64,000 nt of DNA from an uncultured Marinobacter sp. (GCF_947488835.1 NZ_CANLBK010000001.1:1798001-1862000), one strand, 5' to 3'. Positions 1 through 10,575 are shown, counted from the stretch's first letter. The notes: generated by a model from the letters alone, not told the origin. Numbers and translations: made by a program.

Positions 1-2043
1 TACAATTTTCACCTGTACTTCTTCGTTACCCAGGTCCTGCAACGACTTGGTGATCGCTTCCAGCGAACCGCGAACGTCTGTCTTCAGAACAACGTTGAGG
101 GTTTTAACCTCGTCCTTGCCCATGTTCTCGAACAGGTTCTCCAGCTTGGCTGCTTGCGCCCGCTGTAAACGCTGCTCGCGCTCACGAATGTGGCGGAATT
201 CAGCCAGTTCTTTCGCTTTGCGCTCATCGGCTACGGCAAAGAATTCATCGCCGGCGTTCGGCGTGCCGTTCAGGCCCAGAATCTCAACCGGAATTGAGGG
301 GCCAGCTTCCTTGACTTGCTTACCGGCCTCATCGGTCATTGCACGAACCTTACCGAAGAAAGAACCAGCAACAACCATATCGCCCTGGCGCAGAGTACCG
401 TTCTGAACCAGCACAGTGGCTACAGAACCACGGCCACGCTCGAGGCTGGATTCAACAACAACACCATTGGCAGGCGCATCAGGAGAAGCTTGCAGTTCAA
501 GAATCTCGGCCTGCAGCAGAACCGCTTCCAGCAGAGTATCTACACCTTTGCCAGACTTTGCAGAGATGGGCACAAACTGCACATCACCACCCCAGTCTTC
601 AGGGATAACTTCGATGGCAGCCAGTTCGTTCTTCACCCGATCCGGATCTGCCTGTTCCTTGTCCATCTTGGTGATAGCCACAACAATGGGCACACCGGCA
701 GAGCGGGCATGCTGCACCGCTTCTTTGGTCTGCGGCATTACGCCATCATCGGATGCAACTACCAGGATAACGATATCCGTGCACTGGGCTCCGCGAGCGC
801 GCATCGCGGTGAAAGCCGCGTGGCCCGGGGTATCCAGAAACGAAATCATGCCGTGGTCGGTTTCAACGTGGTAGGCACCAATGTGCTGCGTAATACCACC
901 GGACTCACCTGAGGCAACCTTGGTACGCCGAATGTAATCCAACAGCGATGTCTTACCATGGTCAACGTGGCCCATTACACTCACAACAGGGGCACGCTTG
1001 GCCTTTTCCTGACCTTCCACTTTGAACTCGCTGAGCACGTCGTGCTCAAAGGCGTCATCACTAATCGGCTTGGCCTTGTGGCCCAACTCCTCAACAACCA
1101 GTGTCGATGTTTCCTGGTCCAGAGGTTGGTTAATGGTTGCCATCACGCCCATGCCCATCAATGCTTTGATGACATCACCGGATTTGACGGCCATCCGCTG
1201 GGCAAGATCCCCAACGGTAATCACTTCAGGAACTTCTACTTCTCTGACCATCGGTTTGGTCGGCCTCTCGAAGCCATGACGCTTCTCTTTGGGTTTCTTT
1301 TTCGCCCGCAGCGGTTTGCGCAGCGTGGTGTCATCATCATCATCCGAGACTACCAGCGGTGCATCTGAAGGACGACTGCGTGGCCCACGATGTCCAGCCT
1401 GCTTCTTCTTGGGCTTGCCATCTTCGGCATCGTCGCCACGTTCGCGAACTTTTTCTTTCTTTTTCTTGGGCTTGCGGTCTTTACCATCGCCCTCGGGCGG
1501 TGGCATCGGAATGTCTTCCGGAGCGACCACTGGCTCAGGCTCTGCCGCCTTCTTGGGCTCAGCCTTTTCAGCGGCAACCTGCTCTTCTGCAGCCGGCACT
1601 TCTGCCTTCGCTGCCTCTGAAGGAGCCTCTGTATCAGCCTGCGGAGCAGTCACTTTAGGCGTTTGCTCTGCCTCAGGCTGTTCCAACTTCTGCTCTTCCG
1701 GCAACTCTTCTGCTACTGGTGCGGGCGTTGCCACTTCTGGCTCCGGCTGCAGCTCCGCACGCTTAACATAAGTGCGGCGCTTGCGTACTTCCACGTTGAC
1801 GGTCTTGGCTTTACCAGCCTTGAGCGTTGTTGTGGTCTTACGCTTAAGAGTAATCTTGTTCGGCTCAGCGCCTGCTTCACCGTGGGTCTTTCTCAGATAG
1901 GTCAGCAGCTGCTGCCTCTCATCACTGGATACAGCGTCGTTTTCCGAGCGGGCCTTCAGGCCAGCTTCCACGATCTGTTTCAGCAAACGATCCACGGGAG
2001 CGCCTACATCTTCGGCCAGTTGTTTTACCGTTACTTCAGCCAT
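1..2043 (-). CDS. infB: translation initiation factor IF-2 (3' end outside window)
   Basis: IF-2 is the GTPase that brings initiator fMet-tRNA to the 30S subunit and promotes 70S assembly. The first 681 codons are present and the C-terminal part lies beyond base 1. The N-terminal IF2_N region ([14 protein letters not shown]) is followed by a long charged Ala/Glu/Pro/Lys-rich linker (about residues 100-260). A second IF2_N-like segment follows, then the G domain with the P-loop GHVDHGKTS near residue 357, then DTPGHAAF and the TKMD specificity motif. The ATG at 2043 has a strong GGGAGGAG ribosome site. nusA ends 17 nt upstream, so the rimP-nusA-infB operon is conserved. Identification is secure; only the C terminus is unseen. 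Confidence 0.98.
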   Translation of the reverse strand, partial: MAEVTVKQLAEDVGAPVDRLLKQIVEAGLKARSENDAVSSDERQQLLTYLRKTHGEAGAEPNKITLKRKTTTTLKAGKAKTVNVEVRKRRTYVKRAELQPEPEVATPAPVAEELPEEQKLEQPEAEQTPKVTAPQADTEAPSEAAKAEVPAAEEQVAAEKAEPKKAAEPEPVVAPEDIPMPPPEGDGKDRKPKKKKEKVRERGDDAEDGKPKKKQAGHRGPRSRPSDAPLVVSDDDDDTTLRKPLRAKKKPKEKRHGFERPTKPMVREVEVPEVITVGDLAQRMAVKSGDVIKALMGMGVMATINQPLDQETSTLVVEELGHKAKPISDDAFEHDVLSEFKVEGQEKAKRAPVVSVMGHVDHGKTSLLDYIRRTKVASGESGGITQHIGAYHVETDHGMISFLDTPGHAAFTAMRARGAQCTDIVILVVASDDGVMPQTKEAVQHARSAGVPIVVAITKMDKEQADPDRVKNELAAIEVIPEDWGGDVQFVPISAKSGKGVDTLLEAVLLQAEILELQASPDAPANGVVVESSLERGRGSVATVLVQNGTLRQGDMVVAGSFFGKVRAMTDEAGKQVKEAGPSIPVEILGLNGTPNAGDEFFAVADERKAKELAEFRHIREREQRLQRAQAAKLENLFENMGKDEVKTLNVVLKTDVRGSLEAITKSLQDLGNEEVQVKIV

Positions 2044-2060
2044 ACTGGTCTCCTCCCGAA

Positions 2061-3554
2061 TTAAGCCTGGTCTTCAAACCAGGGGGCGCGTGCTGCCATA
2101 ATCAACTGGCCTGCACGCTCTTCATCCATACCTTCGATATCGAGCAAATCATCAACCGACTGCTCAGCCAGATCTTCCATGGTACGTACACCCATGCCGG
2201 CGAGTTTAAACGCCAGGCCACGATCCATTCCGTCCATGCCCAGAAGATCTTCTGCCGGTTCTGCACCGTCAAGAGCCTCTTCACTAGCCAGAGCCTGATT
2301 CAACAGGACATCTTTAGCACGGCGGCGCAGTTCGGTAACTGTGTCTTCATCAAAACCTTCAATTGCCAGCATTTCTTCCATGGGTACGTAGGCAACCTCT
2401 TCAATGGAGGTAAAGCCTTCATCGATGAGCACGCCGGCGAACTCTTCATCCACGTCAAGATGCTCGGTAAAGGTACCAACCAGAGTATTGTACTCCTGCT
2501 CCTGGCGTTCACCGGCCTCTTCTTCAGTCATAACGTTCAGAGTCCAGCCTGTCAGCTCGGTCGCCAGGCGCACGTTCTGCCCGTTACGACCTATAGCCTG
2601 CGCCAGGTTATCTGCCGCTACGGCTACTTCCATGGTGTGGCGATCTTCATCCATTACGATGGAGGCTACTTCAGCCGGGGACATCGCGTTAATAACCAGC
2701 TGTGCAGGGTTATCGTCCCACAGCACGATATCGACACGTTCACCGCCCAGTTCATTGGAAACAGCCTGAACACGGGAGCCACGCATACCTACACAAGCAC
2801 CAACCGGGTCAATACGACGGTCGTTGGTTTTCACTGCAATCTTGGCGCGGGAGCCGGGATCACGGGCAGCACCACGGATCTCGATCAAATCTTCGGCAAT
2901 CTCTGGAACTTCTATACGGAACAGCTCAACCAACATCTGCGGAGCCGAACGGCTAAGAATCAGCTGCGGACCACGGTGATCCGTACGGATTTCCAGCAAA
3001 AGCGAGCGAACCCGGTCGCCCATACGAAAGGTTTCGCGCGGGATCAGGTGCTCTCTGGGCAGCAAGGCTTCCGCATTAGCGCCAAGATCCACAATAACGT
3101 TATCCCGCGTAACCTTTTTGACGGTACCTGAAACGAGCTCACCAACGCGGTCGCGATAGCTGTCGACAATTTTGCTACGTTCAGCTTCACGAACCTTCTG
3201 GAAGATAATCTGCTTTGCAGCCTGAGCTCCGATGCGACCAAAGGCAACCGACTCCGCCTTCTCTTCGTAGGTATCGCCCGGCTTCAGCTCGGAATCAATT
3301 TCTTCAGCTTCCTGAAGTGTCAGCTCGGTGCCCAGAGCGGGTACCGCATCGTTGTCAACAATCAGCCAGCGACGGAAAGTTTCATACTCTCCGGTACGAC
3401 GATCGATGGATACGCGAACATCCGACTCTTCATCTTCGTAGCGTTTTTTTGCAGCGGTGGCCAGTGCCAGCTCGATTGCCTCGAAAATCACTTCCTTCTC
3501 GACGCCTTTTTCGTTCGAGACGGCCTCAACTACCAGCAAGATCTCTTTACTCAT
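2061..3554 (-). CDS. nusA: transcription termination/antitermination factor NusA
   Basis: NusA binds RNA polymerase and nascent RNA and modulates pausing, intrinsic termination and antitermination. The 497-residue product has the usual gammaproteobacterial length. It shows the N-terminal RNAP-binding domain ([17 protein letters not shown]), an S1 domain (about 135-200), two KH domains ([14 protein letters not shown] and [12 protein letters not shown]) and two C-terminal acidic helix-hairpin-helix repeats (IEGFDEDT and IEGMDEER). I chose the ATG at 3554, which matches the family N terminus, over an in-frame extension upstream. It lies between rimP (54 nt upstream) and infB (17 nt downstream). 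In E. coli NusA autoregulates this operon through leader terminators, and the leader here is rich in hairpins. Confidence 0.98.
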   Translation of the reverse strand: MSKEILLVVEAVSNEKGVEKEVIFEAIELALATAAKKRYEDEESDVRVSIDRRTGEYETFRRWLIVDNDAVPALGTELTLQEAEEIDSELKPGDTYEEKAESVAFGRIGAQAAKQIIFQKVREAERSKIVDSYRDRVGELVSGTVKKVTRDNVIVDLGANAEALLPREHLIPRETFRMGDRVRSLLLEIRTDHRGPQLILSRSAPQMLVELFRIEVPEIAEDLIEIRGAARDPGSRAKIAVKTNDRRIDPVGACVGMRGSRVQAVSNELGGERVDIVLWDDNPAQLVINAMSPAEVASIVMDEDRHTMEVAVAADNLAQAIGRNGQNVRLATELTGWTLNVMTEEEAGERQEQEYNTLVGTFTEHLDVDEEFAGVLIDEGFTSIEEVAYVPMEEMLAIEGFDEDTVTELRRRAKDVLLNQALASEEALDGAEPAEDLLGMDGMDRGLAFKLAGMGVRTMEDLAEQSVDDLLDIEGMDEERAGQLIMAARAPWFEDQA

Positions 3555-3608
3555 TGGATTGCCCTGCCCTGAAAATAAACTGTGCATCTACTGAGTTGTT
3601 CAAATAGC

Positions 3609-4070
3609 TCACTCGAATACCGGAATGATTTGGGCCTTTTCAATGCTGTCAAAAGGCAACAGATATTCGTGATCGTCTACAACAATCACGACTTCGTCGC
3701 CTTCCACACCTTTTATAAGCCCTTGAAACTTGCGCCGACCTTCAAACGCCATGCGCAAGCGAATTTGTACTTGATGCCCCACAAACGCCTGATACTGCTC
3801 AGGCCGGAACAATGGCCGATCCATTCCCGGTGACGAAACCTCAAGCGTGTATTCTGTCTGGATGGGATCTTCCACATCCATAACACCACTGATCTGGCGG
3901 CTGACTTTCTCGCAGTCGTCGATACCAATGCCCTTCTCGGCATCGTCTATAAAAACCCGCAGCATGGATTGATAGCCCTTGGAGCGATACTCAATACCCC
4001 AATACTCGTAACCCAAACCTTCGACCACAGGGCGAAGAATGTCTTCCAATTGTTTAAGCTTGCCTGACAA
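3609..4070 (-). CDS. rimP: ribosome maturation factor RimP
   Basis: RimP assists 30S subunit maturation. The 153-residue protein has the usual N-terminal alpha/beta domain ([46 protein letters not shown]) followed by the SH3-like C-terminal domain. No ATG is available in frame. The best start is TTG at 4070, preceded by GGAG about 11 nt upstream. It is the first gene of rimP-nusA-infB, and a terminator-like hairpin sits only about 40 nt upstream of its start. The weak TTG start may keep its expression low relative to nusA and infB (inference). Confidence 0.95.
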   Translation of the reverse strand: MSGKLKQLEDILRPVVEGLGYEYWGIEYRSKGYQSMLRVFIDDAEKGIGIDDCEKVSRQISGVMDVEDPIQTEYTLEVSSPGMDRPLFRPEQYQAFVGHQVQIRLRMAFEGRRKFQGLIKGVEGDEVVIVVDDHEYLLPFDSIEKAQIIPVFE

Positions 4071-4111
4071 GTTAGGCGGTCTCCGTATGAAATTTACCGG
4101 CCCAAAAACAA

Positions 4112-4138
4112 AAAAAGGGCTGTTGATCAGCCCTTTTT
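4112..4138 (-). terminator. terminator-like hairpin in the rimP leader
   Basis: A stem AAAAAGGGCTG / CAGCCCTTTTT with loop TTGAT is followed on the minus strand by a U-rich tract (complement of 4103-4116). It lies about 40 nt upstream of the rimP TTG start, so it is inside the operon leader and could act as an attenuator of rimP-nusA-infB, not only as an end point for upstream transcripts. Confidence 0.7.
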
Positions 4139-4146
4139 ACGCACCA

Positions 4147-4166
4147 GGGCCTGTTGCGCCAGGCCC
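4147..4166. other. small GC-rich hairpin in rimP leader
   Basis: GGGCCTG at 4147-4153 pairs with CAGGCCC at 4160-4166 across a six-base loop. No T-run follows on either strand. It sits between two terminator-like hairpins and adds to the folded leader before rimP. Confidence 0.5.
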
Positions 4167-4173
4167 CTTAATC

Positions 4174-4200
4174 AAAAAGCCCCGATAACCGGGGCCTTTT
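4174..4200 (-). terminator. intrinsic terminator upstream of rimP
   Basis: A GCCCCG / CGGGGC stem (4179-4184 with 4190-4195) is flanked by A- and T-runs. On the minus strand it reads as a GC stem followed by TTTTT. It is one of three terminator-like structures between tRNA-Leu and rimP. Confidence 0.7.
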
Positions 4201-4213
4201 GTTGCAAGAACTC

Positions 4214-4244
4214 GCAGGAAGCAAACCGGTATACCGCTTCCTGC
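4214..4244. other. hairpin between tRNA-Leu and rimP
   Basis: GCAGGAAGC at 4214-4222 is complementary to GCTTCCTGC at 4236-4244. No T-run follows, so it is not a classic terminator. It may be an RNA-processing or structural element of the tRNA-rimP leader. Confidence 0.45.
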
Positions 4245-4345
4245 TGACAGACACCTGGCCTGCCAGAAACCCGACAACAAAAGATGCCAGACTTCAATAT
4301 CCGCCGGAGTATAGAGACGCCGAACGGACTGGTCAAGGACTGCTC

Positions 4346-4377
4346 AAAAAAACGGCCTGGATAATCCAAGCCGTTTT
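4346..4377 (-). terminator. intrinsic terminator of tRNA-Leu
   Basis: A 12-bp stem (4349-4360 with 4366-4377, one wobble) with loop ATAAT is followed on the minus strand by seven T residues. It begins 10 nt downstream of the mature tRNA 3' end. Confidence 0.8.
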
Positions 4378-4387
4378 CTCTCTTAAT

Positions 4388-4472
4388 TGGTGCCCAAGGC
4401 CGGACTCGAACCGGCACAGCTTTCGCCACTACCCCCTCAAGATAGCGTGTCTACCAGTTCCACCACTTGGGC
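4388..4472 (-). tRNA. tRNA-Leu (anticodon GAG)
   Basis: The minus strand reads GCCCAAG...CTTGGGC-A-CCA with a seven-base acceptor stem. It has a D-arm (GGAACTGGTAGACAC), an anticodon stem CTATC/GGTAG around loop TTGAGGG (anticodon GAG), a class II long variable arm (TGGCGAAAGCTGTG) and a T-arm CCGGTTCGAGTCCGG. The CCA is encoded. The place between secG and rimP is the same as that of leuU in E. coli. Confidence 0.97.
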
Positions 4473-4478
4473 AACACC

Positions 4479-4838
4479 TTACTCGAGCTCGGGGAGTTCA
4501 GACGCCCCGCTCCCGGTTTCGCTTTCAGCAGCATCTTGAGCAGGAGTTTGACGAGATTCCTTAACAGTCGGAATACCGGCCTCTCCAGCCACTTCAGCGC
4601 GCTGCTTGGCAAATACTGCCAGCGAAAAACTTGTTACAAAAAACACGATTGCAAGCAAGGTTGTCATGCGGGTCAGAAAACTGCCACTGCCCTGACTACC
4701 GAATACAGTTTGCGACGCGCCGCCACCGAAGGCTGCACCTGCGTCCGCACCTTTGCCTTGCTGGATCAGAACAAGACCCACCAGCGCCACCGCGATCACC
4801 ACGTGCACAACGACTACTAGTGTCTCCATCCAATCCAT
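4479..4838 (-). CDS. secG: Sec translocon subunit SecG
   Basis: SecG is the small auxiliary inner-membrane subunit of SecYEG. The 119-residue product has two membrane segments (about residues 5-25 and 57-77). The hallmark loop LIQQGKGADAGAAFGGGASQTVFG lies between them, and an acidic, Ser/Ala/Glu-rich cytoplasmic tail follows. The start at 4838 gives MDWMETL; an ATG three codons later is an alternative. It lies 24 nt after tpiA and just before tRNA-Leu, a conserved arrangement. Confidence 0.97.
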   Translation of the reverse strand: MDWMETLVVVVHVVIAVALVGLVLIQQGKGADAGAAFGGGASQTVFGSQGSGSFLTRMTTLLAIVFFVTSFSLAVFAKQRAEVAGEAGIPTVKESRQTPAQDAAESETGSGASELPELE

Positions 4839-4862
4839 ATCGATTCTCGCAAACCTTTAACT

Positions 4863-5633
4863 TTATGCACCCGCCGGGACACCCCGGCAAATACTAACAA
4901 AATCTTCCGCGACCAGCGACGCGCCACCAATTAAACCGCCGTCTATATCGGGCTCAGAAAAAAGCGCCGGTGCATTATCCGCTTTTACACTGCCGCCGTA
5001 AAGCAATGAAATTTCTTCGGCCGGGGCACCCATATCTTTAAGGACACCGCGTATTGACGCGTGCATTGCCTGAGCGTCATCTGCGGTCGCCGTTTTACCG
5101 GTACCAATTGCCCAAACCGGCTCGTAGGCGACTACGATATTCTGCCAAGCCCTACCATCTGCTGCGCAAGCAACTGATGCCAACCCAGCACGCACCTGGC
5201 CGGCAACGACCGCTTCTGCTTGCCCGGACTCACGCTCTTCAAGCGACTCGCCAACGCACACTATAGCCGTTAAACCACTGGCGAGTGCAAGTGACACCTT
5301 TTCCGCGACTTGCTCGTCGGTTTCACCGAAAAGCTGACGACGCTCTGAGTGCCCAACCAGCACATAGCGACAGCCGGCATCTTTTGCCATTTCCGCAGAA
5401 ATCTCTCCGGTATAGGCGCCTGACTGCCACCGCCCTACATTCTGGACGCCAACTGAAACTGCATCCTGAGCCAGCCTCAACACATCCCCGACATAAAGTG
5501 CGGGAGGAATAATAACAACCTCCACGCCATTATCAAGAGATCCGGTCTCAGACCGGACATAGCCAACCAGTTTTTCCGAAAGGTCTTTCGACCCGTTCAT
5601 TTTCCAGTTACCGGCTACAATCCTGCGACGCAT
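4863..5633 (-). CDS. tpiA: triosephosphate isomerase
   Basis: TpiA interconverts dihydroxyacetone phosphate and glyceraldehyde 3-phosphate in glycolysis and gluconeogenesis. The 256-residue TIM barrel shows the substrate-binding NWKMNG near residue 10, the catalytic-His segment LVGHSERR, the catalytic-Glu segment VAYEPVWAIGTGKTA with the flexible loop, and LYGGSVK near the end. I start at the ATG at 5633 (MRRRIVAGNWKMNG), because an upstream in-frame extension has no family counterpart. glmM ends 76 nt upstream and secG starts 24 nt downstream. Confidence 0.98.
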   Translation of the reverse strand: MRRRIVAGNWKMNGSKDLSEKLVGYVRSETGSLDNGVEVVIIPPALYVGDVLRLAQDAVSVGVQNVGRWQSGAYTGEISAEMAKDAGCRYVLVGHSERRQLFGETDEQVAEKVSLALASGLTAIVCVGESLEERESGQAEAVVAGQVRAGLASVACAADGRAWQNIVVAYEPVWAIGTGKTATADDAQAMHASIRGVLKDMGAPAEEISLLYGGSVKADNAPALFSEPDIDGGLIGGASLVAEDFVSICRGVPAGA

Positions 5634-5709
5634 AACAGTTCCCGAATGTAAGGGAGGGCGCACTATACAGCAGTCCCTCATAACAGACAACCGCCTGAAA
5701 TCAACAAAA

Positions 5710-7053
5710 TCAGGGCGTTGAGTTTTCTACAACTTTCACCAGTTTTTCCACAACGCGACGTATATCATCGGCACTCCGGCCTTCCGCCATCACGCGAATC
5801 AAGGGCTCAGTTCCCGATGCCCGCAGCAAAATCCTGCCTGCATCACCAAGCTCCAGCTCTGCGCTCTTCACGGCCTCGACAATATCCGCACGACTAAATG
5901 GATCAAAACGCTGCTCTACACGCACGTTAATCATGGTCTGGGGCAACTTACTCATGCCTTTACGCATCTCAGCAAGCGTTTTTCCAGACTTCCAGATAGA
6001 CAATAGAACCTGAAGCGCCGAGACGATACCGTCACCGGTGCTGGTGCAATCCCGGATGACCATATGCCCGGAGCCCTCGCCACCAAGCACCCAATCATTT
6101 GCGATCAGCCGCTCCATGACATAGCGATCGCCAACATTGGCACGCTCGAACGATATTCCCATTTCTGTCAGCGCCAACTCAACCCCAAGGTTGGTCATCA
6201 GCGTGCCGACCACGCCACCCTTCAGGCGACCCTCTTCAAACCTTTGAGCAGCCATTACATACAGCAGCTCATCACCGTCAACTTCGGAACCGTCGCGATC
6301 AACCATCAACACCCGGTCGCCATCTCCATCGAAGGCTATACCCAAGTCCGCATCTTTATCGATAACTGCCTGCTTCAGGGCACCAAGATGCGTAGACCCG
6401 ACATTCAGATTAATGTTCAGCCCGTCTGGCTCAGCACCAATAACAAACACCTTGGCACCCAGCTCACGGAACACTTTTGGCGCTACGTGGTAAGTCGCGC
6501 CGTGCGCGCAATCCAGAACAATCTTCATGCTCTCAAGCGTGAACTCGTTTGGAACCGTGCTCTTGCAAAATTCAACGTAACGCCCTGGCGCATCCTCTAC
6601 TCTCGAGGCCTTACCCAACTCTCCCGGGCCACAGACCTCAATAGGCGTCTCTAGCCAGCGCTCAATTTCCGCCTCCAAAGCATCATCGAGCTTGGTACCC
6701 TCAGCGGAGAAGAACTTGATGCCGTTATCGTGATGGGGATTGTGGGAAGCACTGATCACAATACCTGCCGACGCCCGAAATGTTCGCGTCAAGTAAGCAA
6801 TCGCTGGCGTAGGCATAGGGCCCAGCAGCCTTACATCCACGCCTGCCGCCGATAAGCCCGCCTCAAGTGCAGACTCGAACATATAACCTGACAAGCGGGT
6901 ATCCTTGCCAATCAGCACGCTGTTGCGCTGACCGGTTTTTTTGAAAGCCTGCCCAGCTGCCCAGCCCAGATGCAACATAAACTCCGGCGTAATCGGGTGC
7001 TCACCAACCCTGCCGCGTATGCCGTCCGTACCAAAATACTTTCTTCCGGCCAT
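5710..7053 (-). CDS. glmM: phosphoglucosamine mutase
   Basis: GlmM converts glucosamine 6-phosphate to glucosamine 1-phosphate for UDP-GlcNAc, peptidoglycan and LPS synthesis. The 447-residue protein has the usual length. It carries the N-terminal YFGTDGIRG, the phosphoserine loop [16 protein letters not shown], the metal loop DGDGDR, the sugar-binding GEGSGH and the phosphate-binding [15 protein letters not shown]. The ATG overlaps the folP stop codon by one base (TAATG), so translation is probably coupled. Confidence 0.98.
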   Translation of the reverse strand: MAGRKYFGTDGIRGRVGEHPITPEFMLHLGWAAGQAFKKTGQRNSVLIGKDTRLSGYMFESALEAGLSAAGVDVRLLGPMPTPAIAYLTRTFRASAGIVISASHNPHHDNGIKFFSAEGTKLDDALEAEIERWLETPIEVCGPGELGKASRVEDAPGRYVEFCKSTVPNEFTLESMKIVLDCAHGATYHVAPKVFRELGAKVFVIGAEPDGLNINLNVGSTHLGALKQAVIDKDADLGIAFDGDGDRVLMVDRDGSEVDGDELLYVMAAQRFEEGRLKGGVVGTLMTNLGVELALTEMGISFERANVGDRYVMERLIANDWVLGGEGSGHMVIRDCTSTGDGIVSALQVLLSIWKSGKTLAEMRKGMSKLPQTMINVRVEQRFDPFSRADIVEAVKSAELELGDAGRILLRASGTEPLIRVMAEGRSADDIRRVVEKLVKVVENSTP

Positions 7054-7883
7054 TAACCTGCCCCCTTTACGGCCGTCGCAATCTTGACGGCATCCATAGT
7101 TTCCCTGACGTCGTGCACACGAATAATACTGGCACCTTTCATTACAGATATTGTCGCGGCCGCGAGGCTCGCCGGCAACCTTTCATCAACATCTCGGCCC
7201 GTAATATGACCAAGCATGGACTTTCGGGACATGCCGACCAGCAAGGGATGCCCCAATGCCCGCAGCTGTTCCAGATTGGCAAGCAGGCGTAAATTATGCT
7301 CAAGATCTTTCCCGAACCCAAAGCCCGGGTCCAGAATAATGTTCTCAGCGGAAATTCCAGCTTGCGCAGCAAGGCGAACGCGCCGGGTTAAAAACTCCCC
7401 GACCTCTCGCATTACATTCTGATATTCGGGGCGCTCCTGCATGGTTTGCGGCTCGCCCTGAATGTGCATAATACAAACAGGCACAGCGGCAGCTGCTGCC
7501 GCAGCCAACGCCCCCTCTCTTTGTAGTGCGCGCACATCGTTAATAAGCCCGGCCCCCAGTTCTACCACCTGCGCCATCACTGCCGGAGTACTGGTATCCA
7601 CAGAAACGACCACATCGAGCTCACGCGAAATCGCCTCAACCACGGGACAAACCCGATCAAGCTCCTCCTGAGCCGACACAATCGCCGCACCAGGCCGGGT
7701 TGACTCACCACCAACATCAATAAATGCAGCGCCGTCAGCAACCATCTGGCGGGCTTTCAGAAGCGCCACATCAAGCTGATTGAACCGACCGCCATCGGAG
7801 AATGAATCTGGCGTCACGTTGAGAATACCCATTACATGGCAACGGGACATATCCAACGTTCGTCCGGCAAACTTCATTTCCAT
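7053..7883 (-). CDS. folP: dihydropteroate synthase
   Basis: FolP condenses 4-aminobenzoate with hydroxymethyl-dihydropterin pyrophosphate in folate synthesis and is the sulfonamide target. The 276-residue TIM barrel shows [47 protein letters not shown] and the terminal IRVHDV segment. The ATG at 7883 follows AGAAAGG with six-base spacing. An ATG two codons later and a longer upstream extension are less likely. The folP-glmM order is as in E. coli. Confidence 0.97.
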   Translation of the reverse strand: MEMKFAGRTLDMSRCHVMGILNVTPDSFSDGGRFNQLDVALLKARQMVADGAAFIDVGGESTRPGAAIVSAQEELDRVCPVVEAISRELDVVVSVDTSTPAVMAQVVELGAGLINDVRALQREGALAAAAAAAVPVCIMHIQGEPQTMQERPEYQNVMREVGEFLTRRVRLAAQAGISAENIILDPGFGFGKDLEHNLRLLANLEQLRALGHPLLVGMSRKSMLGHITGRDVDERLPASLAAATISVMKGASIIRVHDVRETMDAVKIATAVKGAG

Positions 7884-7933
7884 AAAAAACCTTTCTGGAC
7901 TGGCATACCTGAACCGGGGAAACAGCAACTTGC

Positions 7934-7967
7934 AAAAACAAACGCCGCCCGTAAGCAGGGCGGCGTT
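7934..7967 (-). terminator. ftsH intrinsic terminator
   Basis: A perfect 10-bp stem AACGCCGCCC / GGGCGGCGTT (7941-7950, 7958-7967) is followed on the minus strand by TGTTTTTGC. It separates ftsH from folP, so folP-glmM-tpiA-secG needs a promoter of its own in the short remaining interval or receives read-through. Confidence 0.8.
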
Positions 7968-7998
7968 AATCAGCTAAAGCGCTTTGAAGCCAGGAAGC

Positions 7999-9942
7999 TT
8001 AGTGCTCTCCCGCCGGGCGACCAACATCTGGCCGCTTGCCATCTTCAGCGGGATTGGATTCAGAAGCAGTGCCGGAACCGCCAGCTTTGGCGCCCCCTGC
8101 AGACCCTCTGTCATCCCAGCCTTTGGGCGGGCGCGGGGTACGACCTTCCATGATGTCATCGATCTGATGACGATCAATGGTCTCGTACTTCATCAAAGCC
8201 TCAGCCATGGCATCCAGCTTATCCCGGTTTGCGACCAGAATCTCTGTTGCCTTCTCATAGCAAGTATCAATGATGTTTCTTACTTCCTCATCAATGCGCT
8301 GCGCCGTTTCAGGAGAGTAAACAGTTTGCGCCTGGCCTGCAGAACGACCAAGGAACGGCTCCTCGCTGTCGGTATCGTACTGCAAAGGCCCAAGCTTCTC
8401 AGACAATCCCCAACGAGTGACCATATTACGGGCCAGACTGGTGGCACGCTCGATGTCATTCGAGGCACCGGTGGTAACGCCGTCAAAGCCCAAGGTCAAC
8501 TCCTCTGCAATACGCCCGCCAAACAGGCTGCAAATGGAGCTAATCAAGAAGCGCTTACTGTGGCTGTACCTGTCCTCTTCGGGCAGGAACATAGTTACAC
8601 CCAGAGCGCGGCCACGAGGAATGATGCTCACCTTGTAAACCGGATCATGCTCGGGCATCAACCGGCCTACAATCGCGTGACCCGCCTCGTGGAACGCCGT
8701 ATTCAGCTTTTCCTTTTCGCTCATCACCATGGACTTGCGCTCAGCGCCCATCATGATTTTGTCTTTCGCGAGCTCAAACTCTTCCATGGAAACCAGGCGC
8801 ATGTTCCGACGAGCCGCAAAGAGCGCTGCCTCGTTAACCAGGTTCGCCAGGTCGGCACCGGAGAAGCCCGGAGTACCGCGCGCAATCAACGCAGGTTCAA
8901 CACCTTCATCCAGGGGCACTTTTTTCATGTGCACCTTGAGGATTTGCTCGCGACCGATGATATCTGGCAAGCCAACAACCACTTGGCGATCGAAACGACC
9001 TGGTCGCAGCAGCGCCGGATCCAGAACGTCCGGACGGTTAGTAGCCGCAATAACGATAACGCCTTCGTTACCCTCAAAGCCGTCCATTTCAACCAGCAAC
9101 TGGTTCAGGGTCTGTTCACGCTCGTCGTGACCACCGCCCATACCCGCGCCACGATGGCGACCGACCGCATCAATTTCATCAATAAAGATGATGCAAGGGC
9201 TCTGCTTCTTCGCCTGCTCAAACATGTCCCGCACGCGCGATGCACCAACACCAACAAACATCTCAACGAAGTCCGAACCGGAAATCGAGAAGAAAGGAAC
9301 CTTGGCTTCGCCAGCAATGGCCTTGGCCAACAGGGTTTTACCTGTACCCGGTTGCCCCACCATCAATACGCCTTTGGGAATGCTGCCACCCAGACGCTGG
9401 AACTTGCTGGGATCCCGAAGGAAGTCCACCAGCTCCTTAACATCCTCTTTGGCTTCATCCACACCGGCCACATCAGCGAAGGTGGTTTTGATTTGATCTT
9501 CGCTCATCAGGCGCGCTTTGCTCTTGCCGAACGACATGGGGCCTTTGCCGCCACCGCCGCCCTGCATCTGCCGCATGAAGAACACAAACAGCGCAATAAT
9601 GATCAGAATCGGGAAAGCCGCGACCAGCAGCTGCGTCCACAGGCTCTGGCGCTCGGGCTCTTTGCCGATGACCTCCACCTTGTTCGCCAGCAGATCGTCC
9701 ATCAGCTTGTTATCCGCCACCTGGGGCCGAATTGTCTGAAACTGGGAACCATCGCCACGGGTGCCCTGGATTTCCAGGCCATCAATAGTGACTTTGTTGA
9801 CCTGACCCTGCTGGACCATTTCAACGAATTGGGAGTAATTGACTTGCTGACCGGTGGTGGTGGGAGAGAAATTCTGAAACACCATCAACAGTACAGCGGC
9901 TATTATCAGCCAGAGAACCAGATTTTTTGCCATATCGTTCAA
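7999..9942 (-). CDS. ftsH: ATP-dependent zinc metalloprotease FtsH
   Basis: FtsH is a membrane-anchored AAA+ protease that degrades misassembled membrane proteins and regulators such as sigma-32 and LpxC. The 647-residue protein has two N-terminal membrane segments (about 5-25 and 105-122) around a periplasmic domain. It then shows Walker A GQPGTGKT, Walker B IIFIDEID, the second region of homology and the zinc site HEAGH. The tail is Gly/Pro/Asp-rich. An ATG at 9933 gives the usual MAKNL start. However, the AGGTG ribosome site is correctly spaced only for the TTG at 9942, so I kept the TTG. No rlmE lies upstream, unlike in E. coli. Confidence 0.97.
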   Translation of the reverse strand: MNDMAKNLVLWLIIAAVLLMVFQNFSPTTTGQQVNYSQFVEMVQQGQVNKVTIDGLEIQGTRGDGSQFQTIRPQVADNKLMDDLLANKVEVIGKEPERQSLWTQLLVAAFPILIIIALFVFFMRQMQGGGGGKGPMSFGKSKARLMSEDQIKTTFADVAGVDEAKEDVKELVDFLRDPSKFQRLGGSIPKGVLMVGQPGTGKTLLAKAIAGEAKVPFFSISGSDFVEMFVGVGASRVRDMFEQAKKQSPCIIFIDEIDAVGRHRGAGMGGGHDEREQTLNQLLVEMDGFEGNEGVIVIAATNRPDVLDPALLRPGRFDRQVVVGLPDIIGREQILKVHMKKVPLDEGVEPALIARGTPGFSGADLANLVNEAALFAARRNMRLVSMEEFELAKDKIMMGAERKSMVMSEKEKLNTAFHEAGHAIVGRLMPEHDPVYKVSIIPRGRALGVTMFLPEEDRYSHSKRFLISSICSLFGGRIAEELTLGFDGVTTGASNDIERATSLARNMVTRWGLSEKLGPLQYDTDSEEPFLGRSAGQAQTVYSPETAQRIDEEVRNIIDTCYEKATEILVANRDKLDAMAEALMKYETIDRHQIDDIMEGRTPRPPKGWDDRGSAGGAKAGGSGTASESNPAEDGKRPDVGRPAGEH

Positions 9943-10263
9943 GGATCATCACCTGTGAATTGAAGAGCAGGCCATCGAAGGAACTACTCTTTTCTGACAC
10001 CTTACACCAATTATACGTCTATCCACCAGAAACGGCCCACCCGTAACGGCCACAGAAAAACGTAGCTGCGGATCAACCTGAAAACGTTCCTGAACGCCGG
10101 ATAAATCCCCATGTTCCTTGTATGTGGGCCTTATCTCGGAAATTACAACGCCTGCAGGGTGATCTGTATACAAGGTTGTCTGCTACAATCCGCCGATTAT
10201 ACGACGTTGCCAGCGATTATGCCGCTGACCTTTTGTTAATTGCACCGATAAAGAGATTAAATC
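9943..10263. other. intergenic region between divergent ftsH and yhbY, no rlmE
   Basis: The 321 bp between the diverging ftsH and yhbY genes carry no convincing gene. The only open frame of note (minus strand, about 75 codons, TTG start) has no recognisable motif. In E. coli and many relatives rlmE (ftsJ) sits here, and its DLGAAPGGW-type SAM motif is absent in every frame. The region should hold the ftsH and yhbY promoters; I could not define them convincingly. Confidence 0.6.
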
Positions 10264-10575
10264 ATGAGCCTTTCAGCGGAACAGCGCCGGGAATACCGGG
10301 CCATTGCACACAACCTGAAGCCCGTCATCATTGTGGGCGACAAGGGCCTCACCGAAAACCTCCAGGAAGAACTGGAGCGCGCCCTGAACGACCACGAGCT
10401 GATCAAAATCAAAGTGGCGAGCCAGGATCGGGAAGCCCGCCATGAAGCAATCACCGCCCTGTGCGAAGCCAGTGGCGCTGAACTAGTGCAAACCATTGGC
10501 AAGATTGCCGTCCTTATGCGCAGAGCCAAAAAGCCAAATCCGAAACTATCTAACCTCCTGCGCCTCAAGAACTGA
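10264..10575 (+). CDS. yhbY: ribosome assembly RNA-binding protein YhbY
   Basis: YhbY is a small CRS1/YhbY (CRM) domain protein that associates with pre-50S ribosomal particles. The 103 residues form a single CRM domain, with the RNA-binding GDKGLTENLQEEL segment near residue 25 and a basic C terminus (MRRAKKPNPK). Its ATG follows an AAGAG ribosome site. It is divergent from ftsH and convergent with greA, from which it is separated by a shared terminator. Confidence 0.93.
   Translation: MSLSAEQRREYRAIAHNLKPVIIVGDKGLTENLQEELERALNDHELIKIKVASQDREARHEAITALCEASGAELVQTIGKIAVLMRRAKKPNPKLSNLLRLKN

Noticed and set aside
9933..9942. ATG at 9933 as the only ftsH start
   Set aside because: It gives the usual N terminus, but its ribosome site is 16 bases away; the TTG at 9942 is better spaced, so both remain possible.
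7984..9963. A 659-codon open frame on the plus strand opposite ftsH
   Set aside because: It is fully antisense to a certain gene, has no recognisable motif and arises from the codon pattern of ftsH.
9949..10173. A 75-codon minus-strand frame between ftsH and yhbY
   Set aside because: TTG start, no motif, no ribosome site, and it does not resemble RlmE; taken as non-coding upstream sequence.
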